Positions 1 to 4,994 of a stretch of 5,343 nt of DNA are shown here, one piece after another. The stretch's first letter is position 1. Every line of letters begins with the position of its first letter. The notes beneath the pieces were generated by a model. The model worked only from the letters and a program-made list of their open reading frames with translations. It was not told where the DNA came from and searched no databases. Both the position numbers and the translations under genes were made by a program. The stretch comes from Myxococcales bacterium (GTDB taxonomy: Bacteria > Myxococcota_A > Bradymonadia > Bradymonadales > Bradymonadaceae). Location of the stretch: assembly GCA_007120915.1 (NCBI GenBank), contig SKMT01000366.1, positions 1-5,343 of the forward strand, in the 5' to 3' direction.

Positions 1-166
1 CCGCCGCGGTACCGGGCAGGTCGGCGACGACCATCAGGGCACCGTCGGTCTCGTAGATGTCGACATTGGGCTTGAACCAGGCGCCCTCGCGGGTGCCCTC
101 GCCGTGTTGCAACTGTTCTTTTTGACGCACTTGCAGCTCTTTTTCGTTCTCTTCGTGGTGGGTCAT
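1..166 (-). CDS. Small heat-shock protein (Hsp20/alpha-crystallin family), N-terminal 55 residues, runs off left edge
   Basis: This is the start of a second small heat-shock protein gene; the rest lies beyond the window. Small Hsps are ATP-independent cytoplasmic holdases that bind unfolding proteins for later refolding by DnaK/ClpB. The visible protein opens with a hydrophilic, charged segment (MTHHEENEKELQVRQKEQLQ). From about residue 30 it enters the alpha-crystallin domain with WFKPNVDIYET, then DGALMVVADLPGTAA, matching the family pattern 'P-x-V-D-I-Y-E-x-x-x-x-x-x-x-A-x-L-P-G'. The ATG at 164-166 is preceded by a near-perfect Shine-Dalgarno (GAAGGAGGTG, 171-180). The gene lies 53 nt downstream of another sHsp gene in the same direction, so the two are probably one operon. 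Family assignment is firm from the motif; the C-terminus and its I-x-I/V motif cannot be seen. Confidence 0.88.
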   Translation of the reverse strand, partial: MTHHEENEKELQVRQKEQLQHGEGTREGAWFKPNVDIYETDGALMVVADLPGTAA

Positions 167-219
167 GGCGCACCTCCTTCAGACAGCGATCGATGTTGGA
201 AAATGCTTTGGGGATTGCG

Positions 220-672
220 TTACTTCACCTCGATTTTTCGCGGTCGAGCCTCCTCGGCGCGCGGCGCGAAGACATCGAGGATCCCCCGGTCGTACTTCGC
301 GTGTACCTTGTCGGCATCGATGGGCTCCGGAAGGTTGACGGCGCGGCGAAACGTTCCGCCCTCGCGCTCGCGGCGATGGTAGTTGGCGTCCTCACCGGCC
401 TCTTCGAGGGTGCGTTCTCCGCGGATGACCAGTTGATCGGCCTTACAACTGATGTCGAGCGAATCGGTATCTACACCGGGCATCTCGGCGCGGATGCGGA
501 ATCCCTCGCCGTTGTCATAGATGTTCACCGGCGGGAACACCCCCGTTCGCTGACGAGCCGACGACCATCCTCCGGTGGTACCACCCCACAGGCTTCCGGT
601 GTCGCGAAAGAAGTTCCGAAGTTCGTTGCGAATAAACTGACGGGGATCGTCAAACCACAGCGACGTGCTCAT
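220..672 (-). CDS. Small heat-shock protein (Hsp20/alpha-crystallin family), 150 aa, complete
   Basis: Encodes a complete Hsp20-family chaperone, a cytoplasmic ATP-independent holdase that forms oligomers and captures unfolding proteins. Residues 1-44 are an N-terminal arm rich in aromatic residues and glycine (SLWFDDP, FIRNELRNFFRD, SLWGGTTGGW). The alpha-crystallin domain spans about 46-140: FPPVNIYDNGEGFRIRAEMPG at its start, LVIRGER in the middle, then REREGGTFRRAVNLPEPID, and the hallmark A-x-x-x-x-G-I-L (AKYDRGILDV, 125-134). The C-terminus RKIEVK holds the I-x-I/V-type motif (IEV, 147-149) that docks into a neighbouring subunit. The length is typical of bacterial sHsps. The frame is open to 801, but the ATG at 670-672 is preferred: it has AGGAGGT (678-684) five bases upstream, and residues added by a longer start do not look like family sequence. 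Followed 53 nt later by a second sHsp gene. Confidence 0.93.
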   Translation of the reverse strand: MSTSLWFDDPRQFIRNELRNFFRDTGSLWGGTTGGWSSARQRTGVFPPVNIYDNGEGFRIRAEMPGVDTDSLDISCKADQLVIRGERTLEEAGEDANYHRREREGGTFRRAVNLPEPIDADKVHAKYDRGILDVFAPRAEEARPRKIEVK

Positions 673-1001
673 GGCGTACCTCCTGTGAATCGAAGTCACG
701 GTTGCAACTTCCAGGTTCAGCAATCCGAAATCGATGGCCGTTTCCACGTTTCTCCGGCCCGTTTTCGTCGGGAAAACTTGCACCGTTTTTGCAAACGTCA
801 AGCGCCAGTTTTCAGCTTTTTACATGTGGTTATCCCCTTATCGCCAGCATCTCCCCATCTCCTTTTTCTTACACGCCGAGCCTGCTGCGATTATCGCTTC
901 GCTGCGAGCGCCTACATCCCCTTGCATCGGCGCCGTCGGCGAGACTACAGTGGGCGGTTGCTCACCCGGGGATCCACGTTTTCTTCTACACCGGAATCAC
1001 C
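673..1001. other. Divergent intergenic region between sHsp operon and phosphorylase gene
   Basis: This 329-bp stretch carries the upstream control regions of two divergent transcription units, and I see no gene in it. On the minus strand the sHsp Shine-Dalgarno is at 678-684. About 145 nt upstream of the sHsp start lies a minus-strand TTGACG with no convincing -10 partner. The overlapping plus-strand sequence (775-800) contains a TTGCA/TGCAA inverted repeat with a 7-nt loop. For the plus-strand phosphorylase gene the best promoter-like pair is TTGCAT (922-927) and TACAGT (946-951) with an 18-bp spacer, which is weak. No CIRCE repeat (TTAGCACTC-N9-GAGTGCTAA) and no clear heat-shock sigma promoter was found. 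Confidence 0.5.
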
Positions 1002-2309
1002 ATGCACGTCGTGGAACTGATTCGACAGAAACGAGACGGTCATTCGCTCACCGATGATCAACTTCGGCGGCTCGTGGATGCCTACACCGAAGGGGATCTG
1101 CCGGACTATCAGATGTCGGCATTTCTGATGGCTGTGTATTTCAAATCCATGACCGCCGATGAACTGGGGGCGTGGACCGAGGCGATGCTGCATTCGGGAC
1201 AGGTGCTGGATCTGTCGCACATCGAAGGGGCGAAGGTCGACAAGCACTCCACGGGAGGGGTGGGCGACAAGGTGTCGCTGATTTTGGCGCCGCTGGCGGC
1301 GGCCGCAGGACTGAAAGTGCCGATGATCTCGGGGCGAGGGCTCGGTCATACCGGCGGCACACTCGACAAGCTGGAGAGTATCCCCGGGTTCGACGTCAAC
1401 CAGAGCGTCGAGCGATTCAAGCAACTGGTCGACACCTACGGGCTGGGGCTGATCGGGCAGACCGGCGAGATCGCACCGGCCGACAAGAAGCTGTATGCAC
1501 TGCGCGACGTTACGGGCACCGTTGAATGCATCCCCCTGATCGCCAGCTCAATCATGAGCAAAAAGCTCGCCGAGGGCATCGATGCACTGGTGCTGGACGT
1601 GAAGGTCGGTAGTGGAGCGTTCATGACGAATATCGAGAACGCCCGGAAACTGGCAGAGACGATGATCGACATCGGCGAATCGATGGATCGACCCGTGCGA
1701 GCGCTGATCACAGACATGGATCAGCCTCTGGGGCGTACCGTCGGCAACAGCCTGGAGGTGCGCGAAAGCATCGAAATCCTGCGTGGAGACGGGCCCGAGG
1801 ACGTCACCCGGATTACCGTGGAGTTGGTCGCGGAGATGCTCGACGTCGCCGAGATGGTCGATGATCGCGACGCTACGATCGACCGGCTTTACACGCTTCT
1901 GGCCGACGGTACGGCCCTGGAGGTGTTCGCCGAGTTGATCGAGGCCCAGGGAGGCGACCGTCGGGTCTGCGAGGATCTGTCGGTGCTTCCGTCCGCCGAA
2001 CACACCGTGGAGTTTGAAGCCGACAGTTCGGGATACATCGAGTCTATCGACGCCCGGGAAGTCGGTATGGCCGCCGTAGAACTTGGGGCCGGCCGTGAGA
2101 AGAAGGAAGATCCCGTCGACCCGGCGGTCGGGCTGGTGCTCAACCGCAAGCGGGCCGACCAGGTAGAGCCGGGCGACTCGATTGTGACGATCCACTACAA
2201 CGACGAAGAGCTGCTCGAACAGGCCCGCACCCGCCTCGACCGCGCCATCACCATCGGTGACGCCCCTGTTGAACAACCTCCCCTGATTTTCGATCGGCTC
2301 GGCAAATGA
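1002..2309 (+). CDS. deoA: Thymidine / pyrimidine-nucleoside phosphorylase, 435 aa
   Basis: Catalyses reversible phosphorolysis of thymidine (and, in the pyrimidine-nucleoside phosphorylase branch, uridine) to free base plus (deoxy)ribose-1-phosphate: cytoplasmic nucleoside salvage. The family signature S-G-R-G-L-G-H-T-G-G-T-L-D-K-L-E is at residues 110-125. The phosphate loop KHSTGGVGDK is at 81-90, giving Lys81, Ser83, Ser110 and Thr120. The base-binding set is LYALRD (Arg168), Ser183 and Lys187 in IASSIMSKK. The numbering coincides with the Bacillus enzymes. Residues 1-70 form the helical N-terminal domain, about 75-330 the alpha/beta phosphate domain, and about 343-410 the C-terminal domain (SGYIESIDAREVGMAAVELGAG, then VGLVLNRKRADQVEPGD). 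Length is normal for the family. The frame is open back to 702, but homologous sequence begins at MHVVELIRQK, so the ATG at 1002 is the start; its Shine-Dalgarno is poor. The stop overlaps the next gene's ATG. The alternative symbol is pdp; specificity is not settled by sequence. Confidence 0.95.
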   Translation: MHVVELIRQKRDGHSLTDDQLRRLVDAYTEGDLPDYQMSAFLMAVYFKSMTADELGAWTEAMLHSGQVLDLSHIEGAKVDKHSTGGVGDKVSLILAPLAAAAGLKVPMISGRGLGHTGGTLDKLESIPGFDVNQSVERFKQLVDTYGLGLIGQTGEIAPADKKLYALRDVTGTVECIPLIASSIMSKKLAEGIDALVLDVKVGSGAFMTNIENARKLAETMIDIGESMDRPVRALITDMDQPLGRTVGNSLEVRESIEILRGDGPEDVTRITVELVAEMLDVAEMVDDRDATIDRLYTLLADGTALEVFAELIEAQGGDRRVCEDLSVLPSAEHTVEFEADSSGYIESIDAREVGMAAVELGAGREKKEDPVDPAVGLVLNRKRADQVEPGDSIVTIHYNDEELLEQARTRLDRAITIGDAPVEQPPLIFDRLGK

Positions 2310-2995
2310 GAATCACTCGACGATGCACGACGGCATTTCTGGCAGCGGCGACGGTAGCGCTGTTCGCCTACGGCTGCGATGACGATGCCGACGAACAGCA
2401 GGTCCCCACTGAACAGCAACAACAGACCCATGGGGAACCGTTGCCGGAGGACTTCGCCGGCGTTGACTGTGTACCCGGTGATCGGGAGCAATCCGACTCC
2501 GAGGCTGAGGCGCTGCTCTACGGCGTCGTCTCCGTGCCAGTAGACAGCGAACAGAAGCCGGTCGGATCTGCAGAGGTGACACTGGCGAAGACGGGCGAAC
2601 ACGGAACATATGAAACGGCCATCGCCACCTCAGATACCGACGACGAGGGCCGGTGGTGTTTTCAACTCGGCGCCGACCGACCCGGCGCAGAATCACTGAT
2701 GGTGGCCAGCACCGTCGACGACACGAAACTGCGCCGTCTGGTCTCTTCTGAGGGGCGGCTGGCCATCGACGCGCGAAGCGAGGCGTTGGTTCAATTTCTG
2801 GTCGATGAGGGACATCAGCTCCATCGACTCGATCCCGATCAGTTCGAACGACTCGACGAATTGTCGGTAGAAGTCACGTCCGACGTTCAACCGCGCGAAG
2901 GGGCGGGCGTCGACTCGCTGGTTGCCCGGATGCGCGAAACTCTGGAGTCTACACCGGACGTCGTCGAGCTGAGTGACACCCTGTTTGAAGAATGA
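2306..2995 (+). CDS. Predicted lipoprotein with a carboxypeptidase-regulatory-like beta domain, unknown function, 229 aa
   Basis: I do not recognise this as a named protein. It begins with a lipoprotein-type signal: basic MRITRR, a hydrophobic core (residues 8-20), then FAYGC with Cys24 as the likely lipidated residue. The lipobox is imperfect, with Ala rather than Leu at -3. The mature end is very acidic and Gln-rich (CDDDADEQQ, EQQQQ). About residues 70-121 (LLYGVVSVPVD, then PVGSAEVTLAKTG, then TSDTDDEGRWCFQLG) resemble a carboxypeptidase-regulatory-like/CNA-B-type beta-sandwich repeat with the usual 'T-D-x-x-G-x-W/F' turn. About 140-229 looks helical and acidic. Cys55 and Cys118 could form a disulfide in the envelope. 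Its ATG overlaps the phosphorylase stop as ATGA, which suggests translational coupling in one operon. The stop lies 17 nt before the terminator hairpin of the convergent rnpB. Envelope localisation is likely; the role is unknown. Confidence 0.85.
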   Translation: MRITRRCTTAFLAAATVALFAYGCDDDADEQQVPTEQQQQTHGEPLPEDFAGVDCVPGDREQSDSEAEALLYGVVSVPVDSEQKPVGSAEVTLAKTGEHGTYETAIATSDTDDEGRWCFQLGADRPGAESLMVASTVDDTKLRRLVSSEGRLAIDARSEALVQFLVDEGHQLHRLDPDQFERLDELSVEVTSDVQPREGAGVDSLVARMRETLESTPDVVELSDTLFEE

Positions 2996-3000
2996 AGCGA

Positions 3001-3037
3001 CAAATAAGAAAACCCCGGCAGCACGTGGCTGCCGGGG
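3001..3037 (-). terminator. Intrinsic terminator of rnpB
   Basis: A perfect 10-bp GC-rich stem (CCCCGGCAGC at 3013-3022 with GCTGCCGGGG at 3028-3037, 5-nt loop ACGTG) is followed on the minus strand by TTTTCTTATTTG. This is a classic Rho-independent terminator for the minus-strand RNase P RNA, whose 3' end is just upstream. On the plus strand the hairpin is followed by TCATCT and lacks a proper T-tract, so it would work less well for the converging lipoprotein transcript. Confidence 0.9.
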
Positions 3038-3040
3038 TCA

Positions 3041-3481
3041 TCTGCGCCCTGGTCGGTAAGCCGGGTTCTGTCGACGCCTGACGGCGCGGACGATCATTCC
3101 TCTAGGCCCGATGTTGCCAGCGGGCTCAAGCGGTTACCTGAGGTCAGCGAGGCGGGACACCCCGGAGACGTCGCAGTCTCAACCTCTGTTTACCTTGCAT
3201 CGGGCGGGGTTTGCCTGGACGGGTGACGTCGCCGCCACCCCGGTGAGCTCTTACCTCACCTTTTCACCCTTACCCGGCGCGCCGTTAGCGCATCTGCCGG
3301 GCGGTTTGTTTCTGTGGCACTTTCCCTGGGGTGGTTGCCCCTGGTCGGTGTTACCGACCACCCTTCCCTGCGATGCCCGGACTTTCCTCCCTCCGGAGTG
3401 CGGTGGCGACCCGAGAATGTCCGTGAAGACCTCGCGTCGCCCACCGAAAAACCGGACGGCGATCGTCTCGACCAGAGCGCG
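3041..3481 (-). ncRNA. rnpB: RNase P RNA, catalytic subunit (type A)
   Basis: The catalytic RNA of ribonuclease P, which removes 5' leaders from precursor tRNAs. On the minus strand all hallmark blocks appear in order: GAGGAAAGTCCGGGC (3389 to 3375, P4 5' strand), ACAGAAACAAACCGCC, AGGGTGAAAAGGTGAGG with TAAGAGCTCACC (3271 to 3242, P11/P12 region), TAGAGGAATGATCGTCC, and ACAGAACCCGGCTTA (3071 to 3057, P4 3' strand). P1 is a 12-bp helix: GCGCTCTGGTCG (3480 to 3469) with CGACCAGGGCGC (3055 to 3044). P2 pairs GACGATC (3467 to 3461) with GATCGTC (3095 to 3089). The ends are set from P1 and are accurate to a few bases; the length of about 440 nt exceeds E. coli's 377. P3 is enlarged. The gene follows the zinc-ribbon gene by about 60 nt and is closed by the terminator at 3001-3037. 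Open frames across this region are not genes. Confidence 0.97.
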
Positions 3482-3483
3482 GA

Positions 3484-3489
3484 ATCGTA
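3484..3489 (-). promoter_or_regulatory. Possible -10 element for rnpB
   Basis: The minus strand reads TACGAT here, a four-of-six match to TATAAT. It ends 4 nt before the proposed RNA 5' end (3479-3481), roughly where a -10 box should be. No good -35 is seen 16-18 bp upstream; TTGTCG occurs but only 12 bp away. rnpB may therefore rely on a weak promoter, an activator, or processing from the upstream gene's transcript. Confidence 0.3.
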
Positions 3490-3543
3490 CAGTTGAACAA
3501 CCGACAAGCCCGGCGGTTTGTTCCCGCCCCGCCGGCGAGTCGA

Positions 3544-4296
3544 TCAGGCCTCTTCCATCGCTTCAACAGAGACGTCTTCGTCGTCGATGGCGTCTTCCCA
3601 GAAAAAGAGGATCCGGTTGCAACTGGGGCAGACCTCCAGGCTTTCACCGCGCTGAATCTCGATGAACTGCTGAGGGGGAAGCGCCATGTAGCACCCCTCG
3701 CAGTGACCGTCCTTCGCGGGGACGATCGCCAGGCCGGTGCGCCGCTTTCGGATGAAATCGTACTTGTGGATCACCCGGCGTGACACCTCCGATCGCGCCT
3801 CTTCCTGTCGATCCTCGAGCGCCTGGATCTGGTCGTCGAGATCAGCGAGATCCTGCTCCGCCTCGGCCTCGTCGGTGGCGATGCCTTCGCGAAGCTGTAC
3901 GATCTTGTCCTCTTTCTCCCGGATCGATTTTTCGGTCGACTCGATCACCTCCATCAGATGAAGCAGCTCCTCTTCGGTCTGCTCCGCTGATTTTTTGAGG
4001 GCTTCGATCTCCTTTTCGACCGCCTTGTACTCCTTGTTGGAGCCGACCTCACGGAGGCGCTTCTGCTTTTTGGACAGTGTCTCTTTGACCTCATCCAGAT
4101 CGTCTTTCTTGCGGATCTGAAGTGACCGGATCTCTTCGAGCTCTTCTTTCTGCTCGTTCAAATCATCGACGAGCTTGTCGAGAAAACTGGTGTTTTCTTT
4201 CAGCCGCGCGACGATCTGCTCTTTTTCCGATTTGATGTCATCGAGTTCCAGGTCGATGTTCTGCAATTCCCGAAGTAACGCAAGCTGCTCCTTCAA
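3544..4296 (-). CDS. COG1579-type coiled-coil and C4 zinc-ribbon protein, 250 aa
   Basis: Belongs to the family of long helical-hairpin proteins with a C-terminal C4 zinc ribbon (zf-RING_7 / COG1579, related to chlamydial CdsZ), annotated as predicted nucleic-acid-binding; no biochemical role is established here. Residues 1-165 are almost pure coiled coil with heptads of Leu/Ile and many Glu/Lys (KEQLALLRELQNIDLELDDI at the start). The conserved hairpin turn GSNKEYKAVEKEIEAL is at 85-100. The zinc ribbon is at about 195-232: CEGC (Cys199, Cys202), MALPPQQF, then CPSC (Cys223, Cys226), and all four ligands are present. The tail (EDAIDDEDVSVEAMEEA) is acidic. The start must be TTG at 4294-4296 or later, because an in-frame TGA lies two codons upstream; family members begin with this same 'K-E-Q-L' segment. 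A Shine-Dalgarno GAGGTG is at 4301-4306. rnpB follows about 60 nt downstream. Confidence 0.92.
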   Translation of the reverse strand: MKEQLALLRELQNIDLELDDIKSEKEQIVARLKENTSFLDKLVDDLNEQKEELEEIRSLQIRKKDDLDEVKETLSKKQKRLREVGSNKEYKAVEKEIEALKKSAEQTEEELLHLMEVIESTEKSIREKEDKIVQLREGIATDEAEAEQDLADLDDQIQALEDRQEEARSEVSRRVIHKYDFIRKRRTGLAIVPAKDGHCEGCYMALPPQQFIEIQRGESLEVCPSCNRILFFWEDAIDDEDVSVEAMEEA

Positions 4297-4306
4297 TGTT
4301 CACCTC
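4294..4306 (-). promoter_or_regulatory. Ribosome binding site and TTG start of the zinc-ribbon gene
   Basis: The minus strand reads GAGGTG (4306 to 4301), four spacer bases, then TTG (4296 to 4294). The TGA inside GAGGTGA is in the reading frame and blocks any start further upstream, so this TTG is the first usable codon and the only one with a good Shine-Dalgarno. A TTG start combined with a short spacer suggests modest translation initiation. Confidence 0.75.
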
Positions 4307-4319
4307 GCCGATATGTACC

Positions 4320-4358
4320 CGAAATAGAAAAAAGCGCCTGAGATTTCTCCAGGCGCTT
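4320..4358 (-). terminator. Strong intrinsic terminator inside the zinc-ribbon gene's 5' leader
   Basis: On the minus strand AAGCGCCT (4358 to 4351) pairs with AGGCGCTT (4339 to 4332). A bulged G and an inner GAG/CTC stem around an AAAT loop give 11 bp in all. T-rich sequence follows at once (TTTTTTCTATTTC, with the first T's belonging to the stem). It ends about 14 nt before the Shine-Dalgarno at 4301-4306. It therefore terminates a transcript from the tRNA side, or a leader/small RNA starting within 4360-4754, or acts as an attenuator for the zinc-ribbon gene. The fold is read directly; which of these roles applies is inference. Confidence 0.85.
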
Positions 4359-4754
4359 CGTCTCGCGAAAGGTTCCGAATTTGTTGTTTGGCGCGCGGTG
4401 GATTCGCGCCAGGTCCCGAAAGCCCGTAAGCGGGCATCGGCGCTGACCGACGGTGAGCCCCCGCCGACTGCGACCGTGTTGTTGTACACCTGTGCAACGT
4501 TGCATCTTCTCCCGTTGTCTGATCCGATCTTCGGTGCCTGGGCGGCTGTCGCCCCGGCCCCTTCGACCGTTGTGGATGCCACCTGATGCGCATCCTTGGT
4601 TGATCATCATCATCGCCGAAGACTTCGCAATGTTTTTTGGATGCAACCGTTGTGGTCTGCATCCGGCACCGGCGACGTTACCGACCGTCAATGAACCGAC
4701 GACGCCTCGCCGGGGGGATCGTCTCTCAAGGTGACGACCCGGGACCAATCGAAG
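4359..4754 (-). other. Gene-free region rich in short inverted repeats; possible structured leader or small RNA
   Basis: No open frame here looks like protein: the candidates are Arg-rich, lack recognisable domains and overlap in several frames. Read on the minus strand towards the terminator, the region holds a chain of potential hairpins: GGATGCA/TGCATCC (4664-4639), GCGAAG/CTTCGGC-type (near 4620), GGATGC/GCATCC (4595-4574), GGGCG/CGCCC (near 4550), a 12-bp palindrome TGCAACGTTGCA (4504-4493), GCCCG-CTTA-CGGGC (near 4425) and GGCGCG/CGCGCC (near 4400). No known riboswitch, 6S RNA, SRP RNA or tmRNA signature was recognised. A weak promoter-like pair (TTGCGA, 16 bp, GATGAT) lies near 4628-4601. 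Structure is suggested, not proven, as GC-rich DNA yields hairpins easily. Confidence 0.4.
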
Positions 4755-4826
4755 TGGGCCCACCTGGGTTCGAACCAGGGACCGGCCGGTTATGAGCCGG
4801 CGGCTCTACCACTGAGCTATGGGCCC
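4755..4826 (-). tRNA. tRNA with anticodon CAU (elongator Met or Ile2)
   Basis: A complete 72-nt cloverleaf on the minus strand. The acceptor stem GGGCCCA pairs with TGGGCCC and the discriminator is A. The D-arm is GCTC-AGTGGTA-GAGC, the anticodon stem GCCGG/CCGGC around loop CTCATAA (anticodon CAT), the variable loop CGGTC, and the T-arm CCTGG-TTCGAAC-CCAGG. It is not an initiator, since the first pair is a normal G-C rather than the mismatch typical of initiator tRNAs. Anticodon CAU leaves two choices: elongator tRNA-Met, or tRNA-Ile2 whose C34 TilS converts to lysidine to read AUA. The acceptor stem GGGCCCA is Ile-like, but sequence alone does not settle it. CCA is not encoded (the next bases are CTT), so the CCA-adding enzyme must supply it. 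The precursor would be a substrate for the RNase P RNA encoded nearby. Confidence 0.96.
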
Positions 4827-4994
4827 GCAGCGTCGAGGCTGTCCGGCTCCTCATTGCCTCAACCCAACGAACCACTCACACCGACTATTTCCATCGGCGC
4901 CGATTCAGCGGCTCGCGAGCGTGGGAGCATATTTATCGGACCACGACCGGCCCCGTTTCATAACGAAACACCCCGCGGGAAGCAAGGAAGAATA

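Noticed and set aside
672..720. RNA thermometer in the sHsp leader
   Set aside because: Only a short GAAGT/ACTTC stem and a 4-bp pairing to the Shine-Dalgarno can be drawn; there is no clear ROSE or four-U element sequestering AGGAGGT.
784..822. Sigma54-like promoter (TGGCGC ... TTTGCA) upstream of the sHsp gene
   Set aside because: The GG and GC elements are 14 bases apart instead of the strictly required 12, so it does not fit.
702..1001. In-frame upstream extension of the phosphorylase gene (start at 702, adding 100 residues)
   Set aside because: The added residues have no family resemblance and are Ser/Pro/Arg-rich, and homologous sequence begins exactly at MHVVELIRQK (1002). This is a chance open frame.
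3111..3665. Open frames on both strands across the RNase P RNA region
   Set aside because: They overlap a complete and well-supported structural RNA and have no protein-family features.
4632..4664. Hairpin next to a T-run (TTTTTT then GGATGCA...TGCATCC) as a terminator
   Set aside because: On the plus strand the T-run precedes the stem and on the minus strand an A-run follows it, so it is not an intrinsic terminator in either direction.
4293..4763. Minus-strand open frame of about 156 codons between the tRNA and the zinc-ribbon gene
   Set aside because: It runs into the tRNA, passes through the terminator hairpin, is Arg-rich with no domain, and competes with two equally long frames. I treat the region as non-coding.
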